In this document: positions 21,501-33,800 of the stretch, in pieces | Layout of the letters: every line of letters begins with the position of its first letter | Numbering within the stretch: the first letter of the stretch is position 1 | From: Trifolium pratense | Lineage: Eukaryota; Streptophyta; Magnoliopsida; Fabales; Fabaceae | Direction: 5' to 3' | Assembly (NCBI RefSeq): GCF_020283565.1 | Contig: NC_060061.1 | Coordinates: forward strand, 25,457,362 to 25,521,361 | Length of the DNA: 64,000 bases | Notes under the pieces: model-generated | Databases searched by the model: none | Told to the model about the DNA's origin: nothing | Seen by the model: the letters and a program-made list of their open reading frames with translations, nothing else | Translations under genes and position numbers: made by a program

Positions 21501-24500
21501 GGCATGATATTGAGAATAACCATCCTCTATATGTATTAGACAAGGAATCTAAAAAATCAGCCAGGCTATTCAAAAAAGCAATTGTACGCAGGAAGTGCAC
21601 GGATGGACAATCTGCGAAATACCTTCTTGATTTTGGGAAGAGAAGGGCTATTCCGGATATTATTATTAAACACGGTTCTTTTTTGGAGGAACCCTCAAGT
21701 GAGAGGAAAAAATATTGGCTGAACGAGTCTTATGTTCCTTTGCATCTTTTAAAGAATTTTGAGGAAAAAAGAATCGTCCGCCAGTCCAATGATAAGAAAA
21801 ATGGAAAAATTCTTGAGCTTGATAGTGTAAAGAGGGATCCTCAACAAAGGGGTTTTTCATATTTGTTTTCCAGAATGGAAAGATCTGATTGTCATCTGTG
21901 TGGGCATTGCAAAAAAGATGTTCCAATAAGGTATGTATTTGACGTATTTACTTACCTCGACAAGTGTTTTCAAGATTTCCTGCTTTAGTATCGTATCTTG
22001 TCCATGATTTCTTTGTTTTAATTTTGTTGAGGATTAGACTCATGTTTTCTTAGTTACAGACCGGATTCCTTTCTCTAGGAACCAAATATTCTTTTACCAA
22101 ATATCATTCCCAATCTGATACTTGAACCATAATTCAATGTTGGATATTCATATTAGTGCTCTGTAAGAAATATATACTTGAGATTGAGAAGTAAATTTCT
22201 TAGGATTTTTATTAAAACTCATTATATGATTAATCAAATATTGCCATTTTAGCAAGTATTACCTGCATTTATGTATGACGATAGCAAGTATTACCTGCAT
22301 TTATGTATGACGAAGTTGGTACATTCTTGTTTCTTTAACATCACCTTTTAATTAAAATGTTATACTGTATAGCCACGGATAATAATGATTCACATAAAAG
22401 GGCTGCATAACCCAATATCATCATAGTTACATGCATCATTAGCCAAAGGGATCGTGGAGCTGGTACTAATATTACAGATTGATGCATTTTGGTAAAAAAC
22501 TTAATTAAAATGTTATGCATATAAACCAGCATGCTGTAGGACTGAGTAAGGGTTATAATTGTTAGGATTGTTTGAAGATTTTGATAATGTACGGCAGTAC
22601 AACGGTTAAAATTTAATGGGTTGATTTTATACTTAATATTACAGACTGGTTTTTTTGAATTTTTTATTTGCCCTGCATGGGCCAACCCGGCAAGCATTTA
22701 TTATGTAGATGTGAGGCGTAATATATCCTAGCAACAGCAATGTTTTGTTTGTTAAGCCACTAGGTTTGGTCTAGTGGTGAGGGTTTTGGGTAGTATGCTA
22801 GAGGTCCTGGGTTCGATCCTCAGCTCCATTGCAAACCAAAAAAAAAAAAAAAAGCAATGTTTTGTTTGTTGTAGGGTTTGAGTGGGTACTTTTCATATCT
22901 TCATTGATTGTAATGATATCTGTTTCATATATATATATGGCTGTCTGTGTGGCCAAATACACCAGTGAAATTTGAATTCTTGTTTTCTACCTCTTTCTAT
23001 CGTTTGTTTGTTACTTAGTGCACTGAGATATTTCTGCCTTATTAATTATTTAATTTGTTACTTATACATGTAACTTTTCCTTCTTAATTTGGCAGGGAAG
23101 CTGTGAGTTGCCTTTATTGCAAAGGTGTGTTATTGTCTTATATCTATGTTTTTCTTCTTCCTCACCAATTTCAACTTGCAGCCTGTGAATTGTTTTTATT
23201 TTCTCGTAAATATTTGTTATTCTTCTATTATTCCATTTTCCGCCTATAACTTGTATCTCACCAAATCTGAAATTGTCATTTAAATATCTTACCATACGGA
23301 TGCAGCATCACTATATTTTCAATGTTATATTGTTTAATTGGTAGGCAGCAGCAGGGCTTAGTCACAATTTTCATAAAACTATATCATGTACAGTTATTGG
23401 AACATATTTGAAAAACTTAACACACTGTAAAGTTTTTGAATTTGTGGTTGGGATAGAGGGATAATTACCAACTCATGTTCAACTAAAAGAGAAAGGAGAA
23501 GAACAAGGATATGGATAGTAATTTTCAGTTTTGAGTGTATTCCTAAGGATCTCTGCAAATTAAATGCAAATCCGTGATTTTTCATTGCTGGGTGATCTGA
23601 ATGTGTTGATAAGTTCTTTCTTAACTTCTTTAAGTAGATAAGTAGTTGGTGTATGAATGTGTTGATAAGTTTTTATTAATTTGGTATTTGTTTTATGCCA
23701 CTTAATCTGTGAAAATTGGCTATTTTTCATGAACAATATCTTTCCTTCAATATCTGACTATCATTTAATGATTTGTAGGATATTTCCACAAGAGGCATAT
23801 CAGGAAATCTAGTGGCACAAGAGCTACAGAATGCACATATTCATGTCACAGATGCCAGAGTGGGTTGCATGTAAAGGCTAATACTAATAGTACGAAAGTT
23901 GGCTCAAAACGGCAGAAGATTCAACCACAGAATTGTAAAAGTGCTCCTTTGGTTTGTAAATCAGTGAACCTTAAAGGCAATAAAAAGGCAGCAAGCAAGG
24001 TGCGGCAGGTGGTATCTCGAAACAATAAGAAGATCCAATCAATTGTACCTCTTCGTCGTTCTACTAGGAAAGCCAAATCCTTGTATTTGCGCACTCAAAT
24101 AATGGGAGGACGTAAAAAAGGAACACAAGGTAAAAAGAATGTAGGGCGTAAAAAAGGAAAGCAAAGTAAATCCAAGAAGGTGACATCTCAAAAGCCCAAG
24201 GAAACTACTGGTCAACTTAAGAAGTTTCCCGTTGCTACATCACATAAGAAAAGAATGCAACCTTCTAACAGTTACTGGCTTAATGGTCTTAAGTTTTCTA
24301 GAAAGCCAAATGATGAACGAGTAATGCTTTTTAAAGAGAAAAAGCATATTATCTCAGATGTTCTTACTGGTTCCTTTGATTGTCCTAAATGCTGCCTTTG
24401 TTGTGGAGATGGATCCACTTCAAATTATATTGCTTGTGAAATCTGTGGAGGTAACTACTTTTCTTCCCTCATGTTGGGGTTTCTTCCTGTTGTTTCAGGG

Positions 24501-24838
24501 AGTGGGTGGGGAAAGGAAAAGCTATTTTATGTTACAAGTAACAGTATTTTAAATATTACACTACTTATAATATGTTGTATAAGTATTAGATGTGCTGTTT
24601 CTTTTTGTTGTATAACTAAGCCTTTTGAACAAGAACTATATTTTTTAACATTCCGTGCTATTATGCAGATTGGTTTCATGGGGATGCTTTTGGTCTCACT
24701 GTAGAGAATGCCGAACAACTTATTGGGTTTAGGTGCCATGTTTGTCGTAGTAGGGATGCTCCGATCTGTCCCCATGTGAAGATTAATGCATTGTCTGACA
24801 CTGAGCCCAATGCTGCAATTGAGTGTGCCGAGGAATGA
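15526..24838 (+). CDS. Tudor/DDT/PHD-finger chromatin protein (PTM / At5g22760 family)
   Basis: Nine exons with consistent phase and GT-AG sites: 15526-17111, 17188-17799, 18229-19222, 20047-20335, 20433-20557, 21473-21930, 23096-23124 (29-nt microexon), 23779-24450, 24669-24838, giving 1644 aa. Domains: N-terminal PTM/DIR17-like Tudor domain (1-55), basic KKRRR (about 75), an Asp/Asn-rich region with several DLN-type (EAR-like) motifs (about 140-240), DDT-like region (about 450-620), PHD finger (about 651-697, [16 protein letters not shown]), a PHD-like cysteine cluster across exons 6-8 (about 1342-1388), a long basic Lys-rich stretch, and a C-terminal PHD (about 1566-1620, ending [10 protein letters not shown]...GFRCHVC). 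PHD fingers read histone tails, so a nuclear chromatin role is expected. The protein ends with the C-terminal PHD and no transmembrane helices appear in the spliced product, unlike what is reported for PTM. Therefore closer to At5g22760. Confidence 0.85.
19415..19562. mobile_element. small MITE in intron 3 of the PHD gene
   Basis: The left end aagggaaacgctaacaag and the right end (reverse complement aagggacatgctaacaag) form imperfect terminal inverted repeats about 24 bp long, enclosing about 100 bp. The target duplication is not clear. Confidence 0.55.
22251..22313. repeat. two tandem copies of a 32-bp unit
   Basis: The unit starting agcaagtattacctgcat and ending tatgacgat occurs twice in immediate succession within intron 6 of the PHD gene. 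Confidence 0.9.
22736..22870 (+). mobile_element. tRNA-derived SINE with perfect 18-bp TSD
   Basis: The body, 22754-22852, has an A-box-like segment (tggtctagtggtgagg), a B box (GGTTCGATCCT) and a poly-A tail. It is flanked by agcaatgttttgtttgtt at 22736-22753 and 22853-22870. The perfect duplication and clean A-tail indicate a recent insertion into intron 6 of the PHD gene. Confidence 0.88.
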
Positions 24839-25179
24839 TCTAATCGTGTTTCTTTCTAACCTTTGAGTGAGGTATGTGTTGGAGGATTTCTTATTCTGAT
24901 TTGATATCTCATATAGTTATTAACATATTCAAACTCACCAAATGTTTTATCAATACAATAATTGGTGGTAGTTAAAAATGTCTTTTTTTGATAGGCAAAA
25001 TGTTAGCAAGTTTGTGGTTATGTAACTTATGCTCACCAAATCTACAAAATGATAAAAATAGGAGGACTAAAACTAAAACTGCAATCAAGCCTTTATTTTA
25101 TTTAGCCAAAAATATAGTAATGTTGTGTGTGCTTTGTAGATATGTATTCCACTATTATATAGTGCTGAAGTTATAGGGA

Positions 25180-25880
25180 CCTAGATAAAGAAGACAGGGA
25201 CAGAAAAAACAAGTTTGAATTGTGATTATGATTTTATATACTAAATAGAAGACTAAACATGGCCTTTTATATACCTATTGAAGTTGTGGGATTTTAGATA
25301 AAAGGAGAGAAAGTAATAAGAACTATAAATATTAGTGTGAAAATAACCTGATACTGACTTGATTGTAGTTTGATACAGAAGACTCAATACTAATCTCTAC
25401 TGATAGGGAAGACATATACTCTCGATCCTAAATGAATAGAGAAATCAGGAAACAAATAATAGTAGCAGATATGTAAATTAATCCTAAGAGATTCTAAGAT
25501 ATGCTAAGATTGAAACTGATCCTAGGAGATATGCCAAGATATTCTAGCATAATATCACGACTAAACTAGTAGTATAATAATGGATTTTTAATCATAATGA
25601 AATTAAAAAAGAAAACAAATCAATACATATAAAGAAATATGGAAACCAATCCTAACTCATAAAAGATATTTGCTGTAAGATGCAACCCAAATATTTTGAG
25701 AATTTTTTGATATATTGTTATACTCCCCCTCATGCTAAAGCTTATTAAATGTCTAACTAAGTTGGTTGTTACAAATAAACCCTCGGAGATGAAAATATAA
25801 TACCATCTCCATAGAATATGGCTGGAAATTGTCAACCTGAAGTGATGGTTGAAATCTTGCATTACTATATAACCAAGGAA
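25180..25880 (-). mobile_element. decayed copia LTR plus polypurine fragment
   Basis: Read on the minus strand, a tract agcatgagggggagtata (about 25719-25736) is followed by AT-rich LTR-like sequence that continues towards 25180, with ctataaatattag-like motifs. This is the usual copia arrangement of PPT then 3' LTR. No paired LTR, primer site or target duplication was found, so the bounds are approximate. Confidence 0.4.
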
Positions 25881-26183
25881 GAATAGATTTTTGCTAGAAT
25901 GATCATCATTACTAATTTCCTAGTATTTATACACAGTAGGAACTAAACTTCTCCCAATCCACCAGTAACATTTTAAGGGTTTAAACTTTTGACTATTTGG
26001 GATTGTCATAATTTTTTATTTTAATTTGAACTGAGGCTGTTGTGCATGACAACCACGGATACTTTCTTAACACGACTCTACGATGAATAGGAGATATTGC
26101 CACTGGTACTGCTAACAATGAGAGGCTGGTATCAATCAAGGACATTGCTAAGAAATAACTTGTGTGCAAAATTTGTTATATTT

Positions 26184-26310
26184 AATGATAACTTAAGTGA
26201 TGAGTTAGGGAGTGGAGTGATAAGGTCGGGGTTCGATTTCCACCCACAACAAAACTAACAATACTAATTACCAACATTGACTGTTTCAAAAATAAATGAT
26301 AACTTTAGTG
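26184..26310 (+). mobile_element. SINE-like insertion with near-perfect TSD
   Basis: The core, 26200-26294, includes gttagggagtggagtg and a B-box-like gggttcgatttcc. It is flanked by aatgataactt(a/t)agtg at 26184-26199 and 26295-26310, one mismatch. There is no clean poly-A tail. Confidence 0.5.
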
Positions 26311-26830
26311 CAAGATTCTTATATTTCTTTATCTTCATTTCAGGTTTAACAATTTGCTTTGACAAGACTGGGTTGGACATCAGATGGTGGCTTGTAGGGT
26401 TATTTTTCTCCCTGCAAGGATATGGTGGCAAATGTTTATTTTTGTTGTAAAATATCAAATTTTCTTACTTATATAGCTGTAAGAGGAAAGGTTGCTTTAC
26501 CGGCTTCTGCTCAGACTGCTCCGATGGCTTCTGTTTCAATCTTCTTGGCAAGAGAGAAGGATGAAGAAACCACAAGCATGATAGTGTAGTGCAGAAAGGC
26601 TGAAGATAGTTGCAATCAGGGCATGCACATAGAATTCATACATCAATTGCATTCATGATTTTTATTCATTGTTGCTGCATTTTTTTAATTTAGGGTTTTC
26701 CCCCGTCTTGACTGATTCCTCTCAAATCAACTTTTGTAGGAATCAGTAACCGCAACTGATTTTTATGGGGAGGTTTTTGCTAGTTTGCCGTTTTCTAATT
26801 GGTGAACCCTAGTATGGGGAGTTATAGGAA

Positions 26831-28640
26831 TTACTTTGGATTTTTCTTTCTTTTGAAACAAGGAATTACTTTTATTTTTTTTTGAAACAAGGAATTACTT
26901 TGGATGGCACTCCCAATTGGAATTTTTTTTTGGCTTTTATGTTGAAATCTGCTGCCCCAAAACATGCGCGCACAGTTCCAATGTGTTGTGTATTTCTTGG
27001 TATGTAAACAAATTTCACAGATGCGAAGTGCATGATTGTTACAATCATATGTTTCAATCCGGCACAAAGATTTTCCTATTGTTTTTAAAAAACTTTTGAT
27101 GTTTTAAAACCAAATATCTGATTATGAAACATAATCTGTAACATGATTCTAGTAATTGAGTATCAGCTGTATGTATGATTTGGAAAAGAGTGGTGGCACC
27201 TCTTAACAATTTTAAGCTAATCGATGAACATTGTTTTTGTGAAGAAAACTGGTGAACATTTGAATTCAACTATTATAATTTTAAGTATGTAATGATTGGT
27301 TTCAATCCTCAGATTATTTTGATCAATGCACACAATTTTGAGGGTCATTTTATTGACTTTTTGTTGACACCAGATATATAGTGATAGGAGACACAAATTC
27401 TTGCCTCTAAATTTTTTACACTTCTAAGTTTTTTTTTTTTTGGTTTATAAGGAAGTAGTGGGTTGAACTTGGGATAATAGTCCCTACATTTTTTTAATTA
27501 TATTTTTGGTCCCTTTAGTTTTTTCGTTTGCATTTTTAGTCCCTACTGCCAACTTTGGCTGATTAGGATAATGGCTCACGCGATGTAGGATGACACGTAG
27601 TTTCGACAAATAGTCTCTACATTTTCTTATTATATTTTTAGTCCCTCTAGTTTTTTCCGTTTGCATTTTTGGTCCCTGCTGTCAACTTTGCATCAAGTGT
27701 CCGATTAACGTAACTCCTCCAAAAAAATTCTTGAAGTTGACATACAAATGCCTTAATCTAAGTCCAGCTCTGAGCTCTACTGAAAAGTTGTTCATGACAA
27801 TTCAATTTTCAATATATGTTATAACGTTGTTCAAAAAATTCATTAACCACTTACTGTTATTGAGAAAGATTTTTTTACCATTATTTCTCTATAAATTGGT
27901 GGAATGCTAATGTGTCTAAGAGATCATGTAACAAAACCATTAATTTTGTTCATAAAAGTGAATCCCTAAGCAAGCAAAATGGCTCGACACCACTACAATG
28001 TACATATTCTTCCAACCACACATATTCTTCCACACAATGTAAATGTAAAACACATTAAAATCACACAGAACCATGACATTTGTGGTGATATTGTTTTCTA
28101 TTGAAATAAGGTATTGTTTATCACCTTAGACATGTATATGAGTGACCCTATACAATTTTTGTAATCGTCTTTAATATATTGAGCGGTAACAGAGTGAATA
28201 GAGAAGAAGAATGATTTTTGTGAAGAGTAGACTAGTCTTACGTAGTAGAGGTATTACATCACAAAAGATATAATTCGTCAAAAAAAATCACAAAAGATAT
28301 AATTAGAATATTAAATATTTTATAAGGATTTTTTTCATGCTCTTTTGACACTTATTTTTTCTTTCTTCTTTAGAAAGTACTAATAGAGATATTCTTATAT
28401 GGTCAAGAGACTACAAATATTTCATTTAGTCACACACTCAACGATAATTATTTCAAATATATATTATTTAATTATTACTTTTTTTACATTTACTTTTTTT
28501 TTTGTGACCAAATGAGATATTCGTGGTCTCTTGACAATATAAGAATATCTCATACCCACAACAGCTTCTCATTAAAGTTGTTTATAATTTTATTAATTTT
28601 TTAAAAATAACCTAATGACAAGATTCACACAATTAAATGT
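26831..28640. other. intergenic sequence with a duplicated 'gtccct' repeat
   Basis: Two direct copies of a roughly 120-bp sequence lie at about 27470-27580 and 27595-27705. Each contains gtccctacat, a ttttagtccct-type motif, tttcgtttgcattttt and ccaactttg. This type of sequence is dispersed: related text occurs at 37060-37250. No gene was seen. Confidence 0.5.
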
Positions 28641-28648
28641 AAAAAAAT

Positions 28649-28715
28649 GTGGAATCCGGGATTCGAATCCGGCCACTCTAATAATATATCCGATAAGTAC
28701 CATTTGAGCTACACT
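28649..28715 (-). repeat. tRNA-like sequence with A and B boxes (SINE or tRNA relic)
   Basis: The minus strand reads TAGCTCAAATGG (A box, consensus match) and, about 30 bases on, GATTCGAATCC (near-perfect B box). The sequences flanking these do not pair into a 7-bp acceptor stem, so it is not a functional tRNA gene. It may be a SINE head or tRNA pseudogene. Confidence 0.5.
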
Positions 28716-29019
28716 TATACACTTATAAGACGATTTTATTAGATTCTAATTAAAACAAACTATAATAAACAAACCAATAAGAAAAACTGTAATAAACAAG
28801 TGCATTATTCTAGAAAATAATTTTAAAAAAAGAAAACGTAACAAAAGAACTCTTAAAAAGTTATAATAAACGAATATAATATGAGTAATTTTAAAAGTAA
28901 TTATTTTATTAAAAAAATTTAATTTTTCTTTCTGAAAAAAAAGATTGACAAACAATCTCATAATCTTTGGTAACTACTAGTACTCATAATCAATTATGTT
29001 TTTAATTTTTTTCTGAAAT
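28716..29019. other. AT-rich spacer
   Basis: No coding or repeat structure seen. Confidence 0.5.
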
Positions 29020-29028
29020 AATTTAGGA

Positions 29029-29517
29029 AGAGTGAAATGTCAAATAATTCTGAAAATTCAAAATTTGTCAAATACCCCAATGAAATTTGAAAATAGGTAA
29101 ATACTCTCATAAAATTGTAAAACGTCAATGAAATTGTCCTTTATTTCATTTACTCCGTCTATTTTGATGACGTGACGGTTAACTTCATACGTGTCACATG
29201 CCAATACACTTCACATGAGGTAATTGACTAAATTTTGCAAAACCAAGGGGTTAATTGCTCCAATTTCAGTCAATTAGCCCCATAATTTTGCAAAATTTAG
29301 TCAATTATCCTCCTATGACATGTATCCTGATCAATTACCCCTCTCATGTGCGTGACACGTATGGAGTTAATAGTCATGTTATCAAAATAGACCGAGTAAA
29401 CGAAGCAGTGGACAATTTGATTATATTTACAATTTCAGAGAATATTTGTCTATTTTCAAATTTCATGAGATATTTGACGAATTTCAAAATTTCTAGAGAG
29501 TATTTGACATTTCACTC
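29029..29517. mobile_element. foldback MULE-type MITE (489 bp)
   Basis: The ends are long inverted repeats (more than 150 bp each, imperfect), starting agagtgaaatgtcaaata and ending with its complement. They are flanked by the perfect 9-bp duplication aatttagga at 29020-29028 and 29518-29526. The middle contains gtgacacgtat-type palindromic text. It has no transposase. The 9-bp TSD argues for Mutator-type mobilisation. Confidence 0.85.
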
Positions 29518-29549
29518 AATTTAGGATCTTGACCAAATAAATAAATTAA

Positions 29550-30561
29550 GGGGGGTGTATTCAATTAGGATTTTGATGGATTTTAAAAGACTTTTTTATG
29601 ATGATAAAATCCTGTGGTATTCAATTAGGATTTTAAAAGACTTTAAAAAAGTCTAGTGGTATTCAATTAGGATTTTAAAAGACTTTAAAAAAGTCTAGTG
29701 GTATTCAATCAAGACTCTTTACAACTTACAAAAAGTCTTGTGGTATTCAAAAGTATTCTAATTTTGATGGATTGTTTAAAAAATAGGATTTTAATGGATT
29801 TTGATGGACTTTTTAGTGAATTTTGAGCTACAAAAAGTCTTTCCTCATATCATGAGATTTTGATGGATTTTCATTTCTTTTATTTCTTTCACCTTTCCTC
29901 ATGTTTCTATGTTTTCTGATTATCTCATGTTTTTTATAATCGCTTATATTTTCTCCCTACCTCTCTATCAAGTTTCCTCTTCATGGTTGTCCTGCTACCA
30001 TAAATAGTGTCACGATTCATTATAGGATATAGACATTGAAAATATATACAACAACAACATGTTTCAACAACAACAACAAACCTTCTTCATTTTTTTTTTT
30101 TGATCATTTCTATCAATTTGGTTCAAGCTAGCTAGTTTACAATGAGCTATACTTATGGGCAGTGATATATGCATTGGACAAGACTTGAAGCTGTGTAGTG
30201 ATAAATTGTTTTTTTTGTTTATTCATTGATTTTTTTTTTTTGTAGAATTTTATTCATTGATTTTTTTATTATATTAATGATTGTTAATTTTTTTAAGGAA
30301 TGATTAATTTTCATTGATTGATTCATTATTATTTTAGAAGGAATTTATATCGAATTTATTGACTCATTTAAATCTTCAAAATCTCAAAAGTCTGTGTCAT
30401 AAAGTTTCACAAATTCTTGTGATAAGAATCTTGATTGAAAAAGTCATTCAAAAAAGTCTTCTAAAATCTCATAAAATCAATACAATCTCACAAAGTCTTT
30501 TAAAATCTTCAAGATTTTTTTTGCTAAAATTGTCTTGTGAAATCTTAATCCAATACACCCC
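29550..30561. mobile_element. Harbinger/Tourist-like non-autonomous element (1012 bp)
   Basis: The termini are ggggggtgtattcaattagg and, at the right, the complement of aggggtgtattggatta. The flanking trinucleotide is TAA on both sides (29547-29549 and 30562-30564), the usual PIF/Harbinger target. The interior is AT-rich, contains many aaaagtcttNtaaaat-type repeats and encodes nothing recognisable. Confidence 0.8.
29614..29739. repeat. three tandem copies of a 42-bp unit
   Basis: Units starting gtggtattcaat begin at 29614, 29656 and 29698. The first two are nearly identical and the third is diverged. They lie inside the Harbinger-like element. Confidence 0.85.
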
Positions 30562-30564
30562 TAA

Positions 30565-30822
30565 GATTATATGTGAACAGTGAATAGGAGTAGGACATTA
30601 TCAAAAAAAAAAAGAAGAAAAAGTGAATAGGAGTAGGACGACACCGTTTTTGGACATCTCTCTCTCGCTCGCAGTCGTCAATTGTCAATTTTCATCATCA
30701 AATCAAAACTAAAGCGAATGTTTTCCATCTCCGCATCGCCCATCGACGTTCACATTTTCTGAATCATCCATCGATCAGAATAATCAGAACAATTAGGGCG
30801 CAACAACACAACACAAAGAATC
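30565..30822 (+). promoter_or_regulatory. promoter and 5' UTR of beta-adaptin gene
   Basis: Short upstream interval with a tctctctctcgctcg tract (30656-30672) and an A/C-rich leader (caacaacacaacac) directly before the ATG. No obvious TATA box. The Harbinger-like element ends only about 260 bp upstream of the start codon. Confidence 0.45.
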
Positions 30823-33800
30823 ATGAGTAGAAACGACTCCAAGTACTTTTCCACCACCAAAAAGGGTGAAATCCCTGAGCTCAAAGAAGAGCTTAATTCT
30901 CAGTACAAGGTACGTTCCTTTTCCCTCAGATCTCTTCCGATCTCTTTTCTCTCTCTTTCACTTTTTCCATTTCTAGATCTTTCGATTTCACTTTCTTCAT
31001 CATATTCCGCATCACAATTTCCTGATCTGGAATATTCCATGCCTTTTCTCAACCAATTATGCAAATGTTCATGTAGATTTTTCATTCTCAGATATTTATT
31101 TACCGATTCACCTTTAAACCGTTAATAGTTTAGCATATCCGATTTTTTGGTATTGTATTATTCATTCTATTAGTTACAGTCTTGTAAATTTTGTATTACA
31201 GTAATAATTAAGAATATTTACATTACTATTGGCGGTGTGATTTGTGGATGTGTATGTCTTGCATTTTTGGTGTACTGTCTGTATTTTTTCGCGTTCGAAT
31301 ATTGTGTGTAAAAAGGTATATGTGTGTGTGTGAATCTAATATTATTTGGTTTATGGTTTGCAGGATAAGAGAAAAGATGCGGTGAAAAAAGTAATTGCTG
31401 CTATGACGGTTGGAAAGGATGTGTCGTCATTGTTTACAGATGTGGTGAATTGTATGCAGACAGAGAATTTGGAGCTAAAAAAGTTAGTTTACTTGTATTT
31501 GATAAATTATGCAAAGAGCCAGCCTGACCTTGCTATACTCGCAGTAAATACATTTGTGAAGGTGAAAGCTTGAATTGCAATTATTGCTAGTTTACTTTCG
31601 ATGTGTTTTTGTATCAGTTCTTTTGTTTCTCTTTGCTATAACTAATTTATTGGTTTTAGGGGTTCTCAAGACTATATGATATATCCGTTACTCAATTTTC
31701 ATTTTGTGAAATGCTTCTCAGGATTCTCAAGATCCAAATCCTTTAATTCGTGCGTTAGCTGTGCGGACAATGGGATGCATTCGTGTTGATAAAATTACCG
31801 AGTATCTATGTGATCCACTTCAAAGATGCTTAAAGGTGCAACCCCAGTTCTTCTATAATTTGCACATGTGCATTTTTAGTTTGAAATCCACTGTTTTTGG
31901 TATTATGTTGATTACGGTGACTTGCATTTTTGGCCTACCTATTTGTAACCGTGCTTGTGTTTCGTATATTTTTATAGGACGATGATCCATATGTTCGCAA
32001 GACAGCTGCCATTTGTGTTGCAAAGCTCTATGACATAAATGCAGAGTTAGTTGAGGACAGGGGTTTTTTGGAATCATTGAAGGATTTGATATCTGATAAT
32101 AATCCTATGGTTGTAGCTAATGCTGTTGCAGCACTCGCTGAAATTCAGGACAATAGCAGTAGACCCATCTTTGAGATCACTACTCATACACTGTCAAAGC
32201 TTCTCACTGCGTTAAATGAATGTACAGAGTAAGTTTGTGTTTTTGAAATTTTGATCTTATAATTGAAATTTAAAACACTTGCGACTTTAGTTATAGTGCA
32301 ACTCCTCTAATAGGTACTGTTTCAGAATATAGAAGAAAATAGTGTTTATTGGTAGAAACTCTATTACATTCTAGGTATTTGAGTGACCTAGTTCTTTCCC
32401 CCTTTAAAATCCTCTCCAAAACTAATGATGTCCCCTCCAATAAATCTACCGTTCCTCATATTTATAATCTACTTTCTCTCACTTTCTAACCAACTAACTA
32501 TTCAACTACTCCCCCCATTTGTCATCTTATCTTTTAAATGTAACCTTAATTTTTTTTCTTTTCAATTTTCCCCGTAAATGAATAGTGTCTTCACTATGTA
32601 TTTATTACAACGATCAATAGTCCATTAGTTATAAGGACAATTTAGTAATTTCACTTATTAAGTCATTTGCTGCTTTTCTTAATTCTTGTGGAAAATCTTA
32701 AACGACACTCAATTTGAAACGGACGGAGTAGTTATAAAAGGGAGTTACCATACAATGTTTTCTCCCTAAACATTCACCTTGTCCTCGCTTGTAATTTCTT
32801 AGAACAAAACCTGCTGGGGTCCCACTGTTTGAAATATGATAACCATAACACAAATAAAAGACAATACTCTCCCTCTAAGACCAGGGTACAAATTGCAATA
32901 GTTGAGTTTAGGATTTGATGCTATCTTTGATATAGCTGATTTTCATGATGATTTTGATTTTTGATCCCTTGGGAAAATATATGTCGATAAAACATCCTTT
33001 GTATAGATTGTATCTAAGAGAAATATATGTTAGTAACTGAATATGTATCAGGATGCCTTGAAATTTAAAACCAAAATATAACACCAAGTAATTTTGCCTA
33101 GTTGATTCTGCATTATTGTAATTTTTTAGCCACTGTTTGAGTTGTCATCATCCTGTCTTTTCCTTGTCCATCTTTGACCCTGTTGTTTCATTCAATCTAA
33201 CACAAATTGCTCTCACTTATCAGATGGGGTCAAGTTTTTATACTGGATGCTCTTTCTAGATACAAGGCTGCTGATGCACGTGAAGCAGAAAACATCGTAG
33301 AAAGAGTTACGCCACGGTTACAGCATGCTAATTGTGCAGTTGTACTATCGGCTGTTAAGGTGATTCCACTCCTCACCTGTAACTCGTTATCTTGCAGCCC
33401 ATGTGTCAATATTAATGCATCGCTAATTACATTCTGCATAGTTTGCTAACCACAGTTTATAATGACATGTAGATGATCCTTCAACTAATGGAGCTCATCA
33501 CCAGTACTGACGTGGTCCGGAATCTTTGCAAAAAGATGGCTCCTCCTCTTGTGACATTACTCTCGGCAGAACCTGAGATACAATATGTTGCCCTGCGAAA
33601 TATCAATCTTATTGTACAAAGAAGACCAACAATTCTTGCACATGAAATTAAGGTATTGATCTAAATTTTATTTTGTGAACATGTCAGTGATTTATGAATT
33701 TATAATGGACTAGGGTACCAGATGATGGACCTCTTTTATTTTAGATGCAAAATTATTATGGGCCTCCTGACTATTCATTCTATCTGTAGGTGTTCTTCTG

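Larger units (their letters stand above)
24839..26830 (+). other. 3' region of the PHD gene, possible 3'-UTR intron, and repeats
   Basis: After the stop, ...gtgag|gtatgt near 24872 could be a donor, with tttcag|gtttaac at 26343 as acceptor, which would make a long intron in the 3' UTR. The interval contains a decayed copia fragment and a SINE. No further coding region was found. The UTR intron is inference. Confidence 0.35.

Noticed and set aside
28649..28715. functional tRNA gene on the minus strand
   Set aside because: A and B boxes are present, but there is no pairing acceptor stem and no credible anticodon arm.
29609..29760. CRISPR-like array
   Set aside because: The 42-bp repeats are directly adjacent with no unique spacers and lie within a Harbinger-like MITE in a plant genome.
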